From Halobacterium noricense (GTDB lineage: Archaea > Halobacteriota > Halobacteria > Halobacteriales > Halobacteriaceae): a stretch of DNA of 64,000 nt. A model generated the notes under the pieces. The model was not told the DNA's origin, searched no databases, and saw only the letters and a list, made by a program, of their open reading frames with translations. Numbering within the stretch: the first letter of the stretch is position 1; each line of letters begins with the position of its first letter. The stretch covers positions 1,736,001-1,800,000 of the forward strand of contig NZ_CP089468.1 in the NCBI RefSeq assembly GCF_021233435.1, read 5' to 3'. Shown here one piece after another: positions 7,917 through 17,484 of the stretch. The position numbers and the translations under genes are program-made.

Positions 7917-9749
7917 ATGTACGAGCACGACGTAATCGTAGTCGGCGGCGGTGGCGCGGGGCTCCGCGCCGCAATCGCCGCCCACGAGGAAGGCGCAGAC
8001 GTAGCAATAGTCACGAAACTCCACCCGGTGCGCTCGCACACGGGCGCCGCCGAAGGTGGCATCAACGCCGCCCTGCAGGAGGGCGACTCGTGGGAGGACC
8101 ACGCGTACGACACGATGAAGGGGTCGGACTACCTCGGCGACGCCCCCGCAGTCGACACGTTCGCGCAGGACGCACCCGAGGAAGTCATCCAGCTCGAACA
8201 CTGGGGGATGCCGTTCTCCCGCGAGGAGGACGGCACGGTCAGTCAGCGACCGTTCGGCGGGCTCTCCTTCCCGCGGACGACGTACGCGGGTGCCGAGACC
8301 GGCCACCACATGCTCCACACGCTGTACGAGCAGGTGGTCAAACGAGGCATCGAAGTGTACGACGAGTGGTACGTCAGCCAGGTCGCAGTCACCGACGAGG
8401 ACGACCCCAACGAGCGCGACTGTCACGGCGTCGTCGCCTGGGACGTCCAGTCCGGCGAAATCGCGGGCTTCCGCGCCCGCGACGGCGTGATTCTGGCGAC
8501 CGGCGGCCTCGGTCAGGCGTACGACCACACGACCAACGCCGTCGCCAACACCGGTGACGGCGTCGCCATCGCGTACCGCGCCGGCGTCCCGATGGAGGAC
8601 ATGGAGATGATTCAGTTCCACCCGACGACGCTCCCCTCGACTGGTGTGCTCATCAGCGAGGGCGTCCGCGGGGAGGGCGGCATCCTCTACAACTCCGAGG
8701 GCGAGCGCTTCATGTTCGAGTACGGGTACGCGACCAACGACGGCGAACTCGCGTCCCGCGACGTCGTCGCGCGTGCTGAACTCACTGAAGTGCAGGAGGG
8801 GCGTGGCGTCGAGGACGAGTACGTCTACCTCGACATGCGCCACCTCGGCGAGGAGCGCATCACCGACCGCCTGGAGAACATCCTCCACCTCGCGCGCGAC
8901 TTCGAGGGCGTCGACGGCCTCGAAGAACCGATGCCGGTCAAGCCCGGCCAGCACTACGCGATGGGCGGCATCGAGGTCGACGAGCACGGCGAGACGTGCA
9001 TCGACGGCCTCTACGCGGCCGGCGAGTGTGCGTGTGTGAGCCTCCACGGCGGCAACCGCCTCGGCGGGAACGCGCTGCCGGAACTACTCGTCTTCGGGGC
9101 GCGCGCCGGCAGCCACGCCGCGGGCGCGGACATGCCCGAGCCGAAGATTCAGACCGGCCCCGACCCGGACGCCGAGCGCGAGGAACTCGGCGTGCCCGTC
9201 GGCGAGCCCGGCGCGACGGAAGCCGCCGCGGACGGCGGCGCGGTCGAGAACCCCGACAGCGACCCCGAAGCGGTCGTCGAAGCGACCGCCGAAGAGGAGC
9301 GCGAGCGCATCGAGACACTGCTCGAACGCGAGGACGGCGTCAACCACGCCGACGTGCGCGCGGACCTCCAGGAATCGATGACGGAGAACGTCAACGTGTT
9401 CCGGGAGGAAGGGAGCCTGAAGCAGGCGCTCCGGGACATTCAGGACGCCCGCGAGCGCTACCAGGACGTCTACGTCGCGGACAAGTCCCGGACGTTCAAC
9501 ACCGACCTCCAGCACACCATCGAGACCCGGAACCTGCTGGACGTCGCGGAAGCCATCACGATGGGCGCGCTCGCCCGCGACGAGTTCCGTGGCGCACACT
9601 GGCGGAAGGAGCACCAGGAGCGCAAGGACGACGAGTACCTCAAGCACACGCTCGTCTCGTGGAACGACGGCGAGCCCGAACTCTGGTACCGGCCGGTCAT
9701 CCTCGAAGGCGACGAGCAGACCTACGAGCCGAAAATCCGGTCGTACTGA
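7917..9749 (+). CDS. sdhA: Succinate dehydrogenase flavoprotein subunit
   Basis: 610 residues. The FAD-binding Rossmann motif VVGGGGAGLRAAIAAHEEGA is at the N-terminus, and RSHTGAAEGGINAAL contains the histidine (near 42) that carries covalent FAD in the family. The active-site segments are visible: HPTTLPSTGVLISEGVRGEG, the GGNRLGGNALPELLVFGARA cap segment, and RNLLDVAEAITMGALARDEF. Between about 400 and 470 there is an acidic, low-complexity insertion (PDPDAEREELGVPVGEP onward) not found in bacterial SdhA. It oxidises succinate to fumarate in the TCA cycle. It is the last gene of sdhCDBA, one base after sdhB. Confidence 0.97.
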   Translation: MYEHDVIVVGGGGAGLRAAIAAHEEGADVAIVTKLHPVRSHTGAAEGGINAALQEGDSWEDHAYDTMKGSDYLGDAPAVDTFAQDAPEEVIQLEHWGMPFSREEDGTVSQRPFGGLSFPRTTYAGAETGHHMLHTLYEQVVKRGIEVYDEWYVSQVAVTDEDDPNERDCHGVVAWDVQSGEIAGFRARDGVILATGGLGQAYDHTTNAVANTGDGVAIAYRAGVPMEDMEMIQFHPTTLPSTGVLISEGVRGEGGILYNSEGERFMFEYGYATNDGELASRDVVARAELTEVQEGRGVEDEYVYLDMRHLGEERITDRLENILHLARDFEGVDGLEEPMPVKPGQHYAMGGIEVDEHGETCIDGLYAAGECACVSLHGGNRLGGNALPELLVFGARAGSHAAGADMPEPKIQTGPDPDAEREELGVPVGEPGATEAAADGGAVENPDSDPEAVVEATAEEERERIETLLEREDGVNHADVRADLQESMTENVNVFREEGSLKQALRDIQDARERYQDVYVADKSRTFNTDLQHTIETRNLLDVAEAITMGALARDEFRGAHWRKEHQERKDDEYLKHTLVSWNDGEPELWYRPVILEGDEQTYEPKIRSY

Positions 9750-9804
9750 CGGCGCTTCGCTTCCCAGAATCTTTCTCGGCGAGAACGCGTCCAGCCTGCC
9801 GGTT

Positions 9805-9945
9805 CTACACGCCCAGCCAGATGCCGACGATACCCATGACGCCCGTCAGCGACGGCGGCGCGGGAATCGGGATGCGGAGGGACGCGAACACCACGCCGAC
9901 GGCGATACCGGTCAGCGTCGCGGCGACGACGAAAGCGACGTTCAT
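9805..9945 (-). CDS. XapX-type small membrane protein
   Basis: A 46-residue gene. Translation gives two hydrophobic helices (FVVAATLTGIAVGVVFASL and LTGVMGIVGIWLG) around a conserved proline-rich turn, RIPIPAPP. That arrangement is the XapX (DUF1427) family, small two-helix membrane proteins of unknown function. It lies between sdhA and the ferritin-like gene, convergent with sdhA. Confidence 0.7.
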   Translation of the reverse strand: MNVAFVVAATLTGIAVGVVFASLRIPIPAPPSLTGVMGIVGIWLGV

Positions 9946-9990
9946 GGCAGTGGCTACGCGTCGGCCGCGGCAAAAGGAGCGCGAAACCCG

Positions 9991-10446
9991 TTAGTCTGAG
10001 CGGTACTCCTTGCGGTAGCCGCGGAACTCCGTGCGGTGGGCTTCCTCGTCGGCGAGAATCGTCACCGCGAGGTCCTCCGTGACGGGGTCGTCGGCGTCCT
10101 CGGCGGCGTCGATGAGGTCGCGGTACGTGTCGATGGCGTCCTCCTCGGCGTCGAGCACGCCGTCGATGACCGACAGCACGTCGGTGGTGTCCTCGGGCGG
10201 CTGGAGGGAGTGCTGGTGGGCTTCGAACTCAGCGGACGCGGGCGGCTGTTCGTCGAGCTGTTTGAGGCGTTCGCCGAGCTGTTCGGCGTGCGAGAGCTCC
10301 TCCTGGATGTCCGTCTGGAGGGACTCTTTGATTTCCTCGGCGCGCACGCCGTCGAGGACGATGGAGTTCGTCATGTAGTTCATGACCGTCTCGATTTCGT
10401 CGCCGTACGCCTTCCGCAGCAGTCGCGTGACTTCCTCGCTCGACAT
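9991..10446 (-). CDS. Ferritin-like diiron protein
   Basis: 151 residues, almost entirely helical. Two diiron-type motifs are visible, EELSHAEQ at about residues 49-56 and DEEAHRTEF near 132-140. Further acidic helix positions (GDEIETVMNYM; DAEEDAIDTYRDLI) complete a four-helix ferritin-like bundle. It resembles the archaeal bacterioferritin/Dps-like or rubrerythrin-like group without a rubredoxin domain. Likely roles are iron handling or peroxide protection, inferred from the fold. It is a single gene. Confidence 0.75.
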   Translation of the reverse strand: MSSEEVTRLLRKAYGDEIETVMNYMTNSIVLDGVRAEEIKESLQTDIQEELSHAEQLGERLKQLDEQPPASAEFEAHQHSLQPPEDTTDVLSVIDGVLDAEEDAIDTYRDLIDAAEDADDPVTEDLAVTILADEEAHRTEFRGYRKEYRSD

Positions 10447-10511
10447 ACCGGCGACTACGCAGCGGGATGTTAAAGAACCAGGTGGCGGTTCGTGGCGCGG
10501 CGCGCCGAAGG

Positions 10512-11798
10512 CTACTCGTCGTGGACGGCGTTCATGTGGTCGATGCGCTCCTGGAGGAGCTCCTTCGTGCCGATGTCGCGGCGCACGCGCAGCCCCTCTG
10601 GGAGGTCGCCGAGCGCGGCGCTGGCCTCGGCTTCGGCGTCGGGAATCGAGGAGCCGAACCCGACGACGGCGTACGACCGTGAGGTCGTCGTGTAGATACC
10701 GTCGTCGCGGGCGTCGACGCTCGCGTAGAACAGTTTGGCGTCGTCGAGGTCGTCGGCGTCGATAGTGACGCGCGTGCCACCCCCGGGGTTCGCGGGGTAG
10801 CCCTCGGGGACGACGTACTTGCAGACGGTCGCGACGTCCGCGAACTCGGGGTCCGGGAGCGGGTCGTCGTCGCGAGCCGCGGTGAGCACGTCGACGAGCG
10901 GCGTCTCCATCGTCGGGAGCGTGTTGAGCGCCTCGGGGTCGCCGAAGCGCGCGTTGAACTCCACGACCTTCGGGCCGTCGTCAGTGAGCATGAACTGGCC
11001 GTAGAGGACGCCACGGTAGGAAGGGAGCGCGTCGACGATGGCTTCCAGGGTGTCCACGCAGGCCTCGTACTCGTCGTCAGTGACGAACGGGAGCGTCCAG
11101 TCCGGACCGGTGTAGCTACCCATGCCGCCCGTGTTCGCGCCCTCGTCGCCTTCGAGCGCGCGGCCGTGGTCGTGCGCGACCGGCGTGGGGCGGACGTCGC
11201 GGTTCGCGACGAACGCCTGCACGGTGACTTCCTCGCCGACGAGACGCTCCTCGACGACCCACTCGTCGTGCTCGGAGGACCGCACGTAGTCGGCGGCCTC
11301 CTGCTTCGAGACCTGGTCGCCCGTGACGCGGACGCCCTTGCCGCCCGTGAGGCCGGCGGGCTTGACCGCGACGTCACCGTCCACGCGCTCGACGTAGTCG
11401 GCGGCCGCGTCCGGGTCGTCGAACGTCTCGAACTCCGCTTGGCCGGGGACGTCGTGTTCGGCCATGAACTCCCGCTGGAACGTCTTGTCCGTCTCGATGC
11501 GGGCGTCGGCCTGCTTCGGGCCGAACGCGTAGACGTCCTCGTCGTCGAGCGCATCCACGACGCCAGCCGCCAGCGGGCCCTCCGGACCGACGACGGCGAG
11601 CGTCGCGTCCACGTCGAGCGCGTAGTCGACGACTGCGTCGGGGTCTTCGGTGTCGAGTTCGCGGAAGCCGTCAGCCAACTCGTCGATTCCCGGGTTGCGG
11701 TTGCCCGCAGCAGCGTACAGTTCGCAGTCGTCGGCGAGTTCGTCGGCGATAGCGTGCTCCCGGCCGCCGCCACCGACCAGCAGGACTCGTTCGGTCAT
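10512..11798 (-). CDS. purD: Phosphoribosylamine-glycine ligase
   Basis: 428 residues, the usual length for PurD (GAR synthetase), the ATP-grasp enzyme joining glycine to phosphoribosylamine in purine synthesis. Visible features: the N-terminal VLLVGGGGREHAIADEL motif, VVGPEGPLAAGVVDAL, the ATP-grasp core VKPAGLTGGKGVRV, VEERLVGEEVTVQAFV, the metal-binding stretch VVEFNARFGDPEA, and the C-terminal VGFGSSIPDAEAEA domain. It is monocistronic here, divergent from the DUF255 gene. Confidence 0.96.
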   Translation of the reverse strand: MTERVLLVGGGGREHAIADELADDCELYAAAGNRNPGIDELADGFRELDTEDPDAVVDYALDVDATLAVVGPEGPLAAGVVDALDDEDVYAFGPKQADARIETDKTFQREFMAEHDVPGQAEFETFDDPDAAADYVERVDGDVAVKPAGLTGGKGVRVTGDQVSKQEAADYVRSSEHDEWVVEERLVGEEVTVQAFVANRDVRPTPVAHDHGRALEGDEGANTGGMGSYTGPDWTLPFVTDDEYEACVDTLEAIVDALPSYRGVLYGQFMLTDDGPKVVEFNARFGDPEALNTLPTMETPLVDVLTAARDDDPLPDPEFADVATVCKYVVPEGYPANPGGGTRVTIDADDLDDAKLFYASVDARDDGIYTTTSRSYAVVGFGSSIPDAEAEASAALGDLPEGLRVRRDIGTKELLQERIDHMNAVHDE

Positions 11799-11928
11799 GT
11801 GCGGGGAGAGTGAGCAAGCAAGTGTAAATCTTCCCCTACTCGACTGTCGTGTTGTACGCGTTCGTGTATTCCCGATGGGCGAGTGCCGCGAGAGTGGGTT
11901 TTACCCGCCAGCGACCTCTCCTTCTGGT

Positions 11929-14148
11929 ATGTCCGACCCCACCGCGCGGAACCGGCTCGACGAGACGGCGAGCCCGTACCTCCGCCAGCACGCCGACAAC
12001 CCCGTGAATTGGCAGCCGTGGGACGAAGCGGCGTTCGAGGCCGCCCGCGAGCGCGACGTCCCCATCTTCCTCTCTATCGGCTACTCGGCCTGTCACTGGT
12101 GTCACGTCATGGAGGAGGAGTCCTTTTCCGACCCGGAGGTCGCCGAAGTACTGAACGAGCACTTCGTCCCAATCAAGGTCGACCGCGAGGAGCGACCTGA
12201 CGTCGACTCGCTGTACATGACCGTCTGTCAGGCCGTCCGCGGTGGCGGCGGCTGGCCGTTGTCGGCGTTCCTCACACCCGAGAAGGAGCCGTTCTACGTC
12301 GGGACGTACTTCCCGAAGGAGGCCAAGCGCAACCAGCCCGGCTTCCTCCCGCTGACGAAGCGCGTCGCGCGAGAGTGGGAACAGAACCGCGAAGAACTCG
12401 AAGAGCGCGCCGACCAGTGGATGAGCACCGCCCGGGGCGAACTGGAGTCGCTGCCCGACCCCGTCGACGTCAGCGACGAGAGCCCGCTGTTGGACGCCGC
12501 CGACGAACTCGCGCGCGCCGCCGACCGCGACCACGGCGGCTTCGGGCGCGCGCCGAAGTTCCCGCAGGCCGGTCGGGTGAGCGCGCTCTTACGCGCTCAC
12601 CACTGGAAGCCAGCAGCCGACACTCGGTACGGCGACGCCGCCCAACACGCGCTCGACGCGATGGCCGACGGCGGCCTCTTCGACCACCTCGGCGGTGGCT
12701 TCCACCGCTACTGCACGGACGCCGATTGGACGGTGCCGCACTTCGAGAAGATGCTGTACGACCAGGCCGCGCTCGCCGAGTTGTACGTCGACGGCTACCG
12801 GCTGTTCGGTGACGAACGCTACGCGGAGGTCGTCGACGAAACCCTGGAATTCGTCGACCGCGAACTCGGCCACCCCGACGGCGGGTTCTACGCGACGCTC
12901 GACGCCCGTAGCGCGCCGCCGGAGAACCCCGAGGGCGTCCGCGGCGAAGCCGCGGGCTCGTCCGGTCGTGACGAACGTACTGAGGAACGACCGGACGGCG
13001 ACCACGAGGAGGGCGCGTTCTACGTGTGGACGCCCGCGGAAGTCGAAGCAGCGGTCAGCGAATACGCCGACGTTGCACCCGTCGACGAATCCGACGACTT
13101 CCTCACTGACGTCTTCTGTGCGCGCTACGGTGTGGACGTCGCGGGGAACTTCGAGGACGGGCGGACGGTGCTCACGGTGTCTGCAACGCTGTCCGAGCTC
13201 GCGGAGGACTTCGAACGCTCCGCGGACGAGGTTGCAGGCGCGCTCGACGCTGCAGAAAAGCGTCTCCGGGTCGCACGCGAGAACCGCCCGCGACCCGCGC
13301 GCGACGAGAAGGTGCTGGCGGGCTGGAACGGCCTGATGGCGCGAGCGTACGCGGAAGCCGGCCTCACGCTCGACACCGAATACGCCGAGCGCGCCGCCGA
13401 CGCAATCGAGTACGTTCGGGAGACGCTGTGGGATGGCGATAGGCTCTCGCGGCGCGTGATAGACGAGGACGTCGCAGGCGTGGGATACGCCGAGGACTAC
13501 GCGTACCTCGCTGCAGGCGCGCTCGCGACCTACGAGGCGACCGGCGACCACGCCCACCTCCAGTTCGCACTCGACCTCGCGGACGCCCTCCTCGCGGAGT
13601 GCTACGACGAGGAGACCGGCGCACTCTACGAGACACCCGAATCCGTCGAGGACGTGGGTGTGCGCTCGCAGGACGTGGCTGACGGTCCGACGCCGTCGCC
13701 GGTCGGCGTGGCCGCGGAAACGCTGTTCGCGCTGGACGCGTTCGACCCCGAGTCGGGCTACGGCGACGCCGCGGGCGCGATGCTCGAACGGTACGGCGGC
13801 CGAGCCGAGACCACGCCAACGAGCCACGCGACGCTCGCGCTCGCCGCCGACACGCACGCACACGGCCTGCTGGAGGTCACGGTCGCTGCCGACGTGCTCC
13901 CCGACGAGTGGCGCGAGACAATCGGGGAGTCCTACCTTCCGCACCGCCTGCTGACCGTTCGGCCGCCTACCGAATCCGCGCTAGAAGCGCGGCTGGACGA
14001 CCTCGAACTGGCGGCCGCGCCGCCAGTTTGGGCGCAGCGCGGCGCTGTCGACGGCAATCCCGCGGCGTACGTCTGCCGGCGCGCGTGCTCGCCGCCCGTG
14101 ACGACGACCGAAGAAATCGCGGAGTGGCTCGCGGAGTTCCGCGCCTAA
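11929..14148 (+). CDS. DUF255 (YyaL/SSP411-type) thioredoxin-domain protein
   Basis: 739 residues. The N-terminal thioredoxin-like DUF255 domain is clear: NRLDETASPYLRQHADNPV, then ACHWCHVMEEESFSDPEVAE near residue 53 and VDREERPDVDSLYM. The C-terminal part is an alpha/alpha toroid like that of N-acylglucosamine epimerases (FPQAGRVSALLR, GGFHRYCTDADWTVPHFEK, LAGWNGLMARAYAEAG). The biochemical function of the family is not firmly established. An internal acidic segment near 330-370 looks like a haloarchaeal insertion. The ATG at 11929 is chosen because the family motif starts a few residues after it. Its TAA shares bases with the stop of the convergent thioredoxin gene. Confidence 0.88.
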   Translation: MSDPTARNRLDETASPYLRQHADNPVNWQPWDEAAFEAARERDVPIFLSIGYSACHWCHVMEEESFSDPEVAEVLNEHFVPIKVDREERPDVDSLYMTVCQAVRGGGGWPLSAFLTPEKEPFYVGTYFPKEAKRNQPGFLPLTKRVAREWEQNREELEERADQWMSTARGELESLPDPVDVSDESPLLDAADELARAADRDHGGFGRAPKFPQAGRVSALLRAHHWKPAADTRYGDAAQHALDAMADGGLFDHLGGGFHRYCTDADWTVPHFEKMLYDQAALAELYVDGYRLFGDERYAEVVDETLEFVDRELGHPDGGFYATLDARSAPPENPEGVRGEAAGSSGRDERTEERPDGDHEEGAFYVWTPAEVEAAVSEYADVAPVDESDDFLTDVFCARYGVDVAGNFEDGRTVLTVSATLSELAEDFERSADEVAGALDAAEKRLRVARENRPRPARDEKVLAGWNGLMARAYAEAGLTLDTEYAERAADAIEYVRETLWDGDRLSRRVIDEDVAGVGYAEDYAYLAAGALATYEATGDHAHLQFALDLADALLAECYDEETGALYETPESVEDVGVRSQDVADGPTPSPVGVAAETLFALDAFDPESGYGDAAGAMLERYGGRAETTPTSHATLALAADTHAHGLLEVTVAADVLPDEWRETIGESYLPHRLLTVRPPTESALEARLDDLELAAAPPVWAQRGAVDGNPAAYVCRRACSPPVTTTEEIAEWLAEFRA

Positions 14149-14504
14149 AGCTGGTCCGCGAGGTAGACCGCCGGCGAGACGCGCTCCTCCTCGACGAAGC
14201 GCGCGAGCTCCTCCCCGTCGCGCTCGATGATGATAGTCGGGATGAGTTCGATGCCGTACTCCTCGACTTTCGGCCCGTGCTTCTCACCATCGTCGCGTTC
14301 GACGGGGTACTGTTCGACGTTCTCGACGCCCGCGGCATCCAACGCGGCCGCGAAGTCCGGGAGCTGGCTGCGGCAGTCACCGCACCAGTCCGCGCCCCAG
14401 ACGCGAACCGTCACGTCGTCGTCGAGGTTCTCGAACGCTGCCACGACCTCCGGGTAGGAGTCCGCGTCCCACGCCGGGTTCGGCTCCATCGTGCTCAATC
14501 TCAT
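14145..14504 (-). CDS. Thioredoxin-family protein, WCGDC active site
   Basis: About 119 residues. The motif VWGADWCGDCRSQLPDF is a thioredoxin-fold CxxC site. The cis-proline loop is ELIPTIIIERDG and the C-terminal strand-helix is ELARFVEEERVSPAVYL. WCGDC is typical of the TlpA/thioredoxin-like group rather than classical WCGPC thioredoxin, so a disulfide reductase or redox chaperone role is only inferred. A second possible start (MEPNPAWDAD) lies five codons downstream. Stop codons of this gene and the convergent DUF255 gene overlap (CTAA). Confidence 0.8.
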   Translation of the reverse strand: MRLSTMEPNPAWDADSYPEVVAAFENLDDDVTVRVWGADWCGDCRSQLPDFAAALDAAGVENVEQYPVERDDGEKHGPKVEEYGIELIPTIIIERDGEELARFVEEERVSPAVYLADQL

Positions 14505-14664
14505 ACCCAGTCGTTGGCGTGGCGCGGGCAAAAAGCTCGCGCTCGCGGCGACGGTGCCACCGGGAGACTGATTTGGATGACCGCCGAATAGCCGGGGCGT
14601 CGAAGGCGGCAGGGACTGTCACGGCCCGTCACACGTTTAGTGGGGGACTGCCTAGACACGGCTA

Positions 14665-15666
14665 ATGAAGGACAGCATCCTCGAGGCCATCGGGTCGCCG
14701 CTCGTCCGCGTCCCCGCTCCCGAGGGCGCGACCATCGCGGCGAAGCTCGAGGCGTTCAACCCCGGTGGGTCGGCGAAGGACCGACCCGCGCGAGAGATGG
14801 TGCTGGCTGCCGAGCGCGAGGGACACGTCTCGCCCGGTGACCGCCTCGTGGAGGCCACCAGCGGGAACACGGGCATCGGACTCGCCGTCGTCGCCGCAGC
14901 GCGCGGCTACGACCTCACCATCGTGATGCCAGCGTCGATGTCCGAGGAGCGGCGGCGCCTCCTCCGCGCGTACGGCGCGGATCTCGAGCTCGTCGAAGGC
15001 GACATGGAGACCGCCAACGCGCACGCCGACCGCATCGCCGCCAAAGACGGTGGATTCCGCGTCTCCCAGTTCGAGAACCCCGCGAACCCGCGGGCGCACT
15101 ACCGGACGACTGCCGAGGAAATCATCGAACAGGTAGAGGGCCGCGAAATCGACGCGTTCGTCGCCGGCGTCGGCACTGGCGGCACCATCACGGGCACCGC
15201 GACGCGCCTCAAAGAGGAGTACCCCGACATGGATGTCGTCGCGGTCGAACCCGAGGAGAACGCCGTGCTCGCGTCCGGGGAATCCGGCGACGACAACTTC
15301 CAGGGAATGGGCCCGGGGTTCGTCAGCGACCTCCTCGACGTCGACCTCGTCGACAGCGTCGAGCCCGTCGCCGTCGAAGACGCCGAAGCAACAGCGCGCG
15401 AACTCGCCCGAGAACAGGGCATCCTCGTCGGCCAGTCCAGCGGCGCCGCCTACGTCGCCGCCGAGCGCGTCGCCGAGCGCATCGCCGAACCCGGGCTGAA
15501 CTGCCCTGAGACGGCGTTCGACGCCAGCGACCTCGCGGACGCCGGCCTCGACGAGGACGCGCTCGCCGACGGCGGGACGCCGGAGTACGACGACTGCCCG
15601 CTGGTCGTTACGGTGTTCCCGGACTCCGGCGAGCGCTACCTCTCGGCGGGCGTCTTCGACACCTAA
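14665..15666 (+). CDS. cysK: Cysteine synthase-family PLP enzyme
   Basis: 333 residues of the fold-type II PLP family. The cofactor lysine is K38 in FNPGGSAKDRPA. The phosphate-binding and substrate loop is EATSGNTGIGLAVVAAARG. The glycine-rich PLP-phosphate loop is VAGVGTGGTITGTATRLKE. The C-terminal LVGQSSGAAYVAAERV matches the serine that contacts the pyridine nitrogen. It makes cysteine from O-acetylserine or O-phosphoserine plus sulfide; cystathionine beta-synthase activity is an alternative that the sequence does not exclude. An internal variable segment near residues 270-315 carries one Cys pair (NCPETAFD, DDCPLVV). Confidence 0.88.
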   Translation: MKDSILEAIGSPLVRVPAPEGATIAAKLEAFNPGGSAKDRPAREMVLAAEREGHVSPGDRLVEATSGNTGIGLAVVAAARGYDLTIVMPASMSEERRRLLRAYGADLELVEGDMETANAHADRIAAKDGGFRVSQFENPANPRAHYRTTAEEIIEQVEGREIDAFVAGVGTGGTITGTATRLKEEYPDMDVVAVEPEENAVLASGESGDDNFQGMGPGFVSDLLDVDLVDSVEPVAVEDAEATARELAREQGILVGQSSGAAYVAAERVAERIAEPGLNCPETAFDASDLADAGLDEDALADGGTPEYDDCPLVVTVFPDSGERYLSAGVFDT

Positions 15667-16119
15667 CTACGCCTCGAACTCGTTTTCCGTCACGCGCACG
15701 ACGACGGTCTCCTCGACGTCACGGAGGTCGTACTCGGGACGCTCGCCCTGTACGCGCGTGACGTACATCGGCTCGACGAGCCGTCCGTCCTCGACGCCGT
15801 AGACCTTCAGCCGCGCGTCCGTCTCGGGCGCGCGCACGTCGCCGTCCCGAACTTCCGCGGCGAGGTCGCGGGAGAGCCACTCGTCGTCGGCGACCGACGG
15901 TTCGAGGACGAACGCCTCCTCGGCGAGGCGGACCAGATACCAGTTCAGGTCGTTCAACAGCGACACCGCAGCGCCGAGGCTCACGGTGTCGACGGCGACC
16001 GTGTTCTCGTACGGCGACCCGATGTCGTAGGTTGCCAACGCCCGCCGCGCAGTCTCGTACGCGAACAGGTCCGTGCGGAGGTCGGCGTCGTCGCTCCCGA
16101 CGATGCAGACGCGCGTCAC
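15667..16119 (-). CDS. Conserved haloarchaeal protein (DUF5804-like)
   Basis: 150 residues. It begins at a GTG whose bases overlap the TGA of thiI (GTGA), so it is translationally coupled to the sulfurtransferase. The sequence VSLGAAVSLLNDLNWYLVRL and VLEPSVADDEWLSRDLA is a recognisable haloarchaeal family, recalled as DUF5804. The remainder is mixed strand and helix with no catalytic motif. Coupling to thiI suggests, but does not show, a role linked to tRNA thiolation. Confidence 0.72.
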   Translation of the reverse strand: MTRVCIVGSDDADLRTDLFAYETARRALATYDIGSPYENTVAVDTVSLGAAVSLLNDLNWYLVRLAEEAFVLEPSVADDEWLSRDLAAEVRDGDVRAPETDARLKVYGVEDGRLVEPMYVTRVQGERPEYDLRDVEETVVVRVTENEFEA

Positions 16120-17294
16120 GCCGGCATCCCTCCGGAGACTTCGATGCGGTCGGCGGCTTCACGCGCCCACTCGAAGAGGTCGTCGGGTTCGTCTTTGCGA
16201 ACGCTCTCCATCGACGCGGAGGTCAGCGGCTGGCTCGGCGCGAGCCGCTCGCAGCCGACATCGAGCGTGGAGTCTCGGTACGTACCGATGTCGCGGGCGC
16301 GAGCGATTATCTCCTGTTTATCGAGCGCGAACAGCGGCCGGTGGACCGGGAGGTCGGTAACGCGGTCGACGACTGCGAAGTTCGCGGCGGTCTGACTGGA
16401 CTTCTGGCCCAGCGATTCGCCGGTGACGATGCCGACTGCGCCGACCTGCTCGGCGAGCTGTTCGGCAACCCGGTACATGAACCGGCGGTAGGAGAGCATG
16501 CGCGTGCGCCCGACCTCGTCACCGAGGCGTTCGACGGCGTCCCCTGCGGGCGCGACGCGCAACTGGAGGTCGAAGTTCGGCGCGTACGCCGACAGCCGTC
16601 TCGCGGTCTCCTCGGCGCGAGCACGGTGGTCGGGGCCGCCGTACGGCCCGAGGTCGAGGTACAGCGGCACGACCGGCGACCCGCGCTTCATCGCTTCCCA
16701 CGCCGCGACCGGCGAGTCGATGCCGCCGGAGACGAGCGCGACCAGCGGCTTCTGGCTGCCAAGCGGCATCCCGCCGGGGCCGTCGCGTTTCTCCACGAAG
16801 ACGAACGCTTCGTCCTGACGGACTTCCACGAAGAACGTGACGTCGGGGTCGTCGAGGTCGACTTCCGGGCGGACGTCCTGTTCGACGGCGTGCCAGACGG
16901 CGTCTCCGCCTTCGCGGTTGACGTCGTGGCTGCTGAACTCGTGGTCGCCGACGCGGCGGGCGTCGACGGCGTACGCGCCGCCGTCGTAGCACTCGCGGGC
17001 GGTCAGCGCGAGCGCGCCACGAATCGAGCGCATCTCGGGCGGCACCGAGAGCGCGGGGCTCGCCGAGACGACGCCGAACGTGTCCGCAGCGGCGTCCGCG
17101 GCGGCGTCGGGGTCGGGCGTCCGAACGAGCAGTCGTCCCCACTCGCGTTCGACTTCGCCCGGGATGTCGCGGTCGTCGAGGATGGCTTCGAGGTTCTCGC
17201 GGAGCCGGCGCTCCATGTCGGACTGCACCGAGCTCGACTTCACGCCGACGTCGCCGTGCCTGACGACGACGGCGTCCGCACCGGGCGGTAACAT
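16116..17294 (-). CDS. thiI: tRNA 4-thiouridine sulfurtransferase
   Basis: 392 residues from the start MLPPGADAVVVRHGDVGVKS. Domains in order: an N-terminal ferredoxin-like region, the THUMP domain (VREWGRLLVRT area to about 165), and the adenylating PP-loop domain with SGGIDSPVAAW near residue 186 and GIVTGESLGQKSSQT near 310. The rhodanese domain found in E. coli ThiI is absent, as is usual in archaea. A conserved Cys lies in LDVGCERLAP near 360. It makes s4U in tRNA, and the family can also supply sulfur for thiamin. The in-frame upstream extension lacks homology and is not used. Confidence 0.93.
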   Translation of the reverse strand: MLPPGADAVVVRHGDVGVKSSSVQSDMERRLRENLEAILDDRDIPGEVEREWGRLLVRTPDPDAAADAAADTFGVVSASPALSVPPEMRSIRGALALTARECYDGGAYAVDARRVGDHEFSSHDVNREGGDAVWHAVEQDVRPEVDLDDPDVTFFVEVRQDEAFVFVEKRDGPGGMPLGSQKPLVALVSGGIDSPVAAWEAMKRGSPVVPLYLDLGPYGGPDHRARAEETARRLSAYAPNFDLQLRVAPAGDAVERLGDEVGRTRMLSYRRFMYRVAEQLAEQVGAVGIVTGESLGQKSSQTAANFAVVDRVTDLPVHRPLFALDKQEIIARARDIGTYRDSTLDVGCERLAPSQPLTSASMESVRKDEPDDLFEWAREAADRIEVSGGMPA

Positions 17295-17484
17295 GGTAGG
17301 AAGAAGCCGACCCGACAGTAAACACCTATCGCCTGCTGGCGGACAGAACACTCGCAGACCGGGGTGGATTCGGACAGGTGGCGCCTCGTCGCGAGCCGGC
17401 TCGCCACGCTCCCGCCTCGGCCGGACCCGCGCCAGTCGTTACGTCACCCACGAGGTTGGGCCCGTTCCCGTACTTGAATCTACG

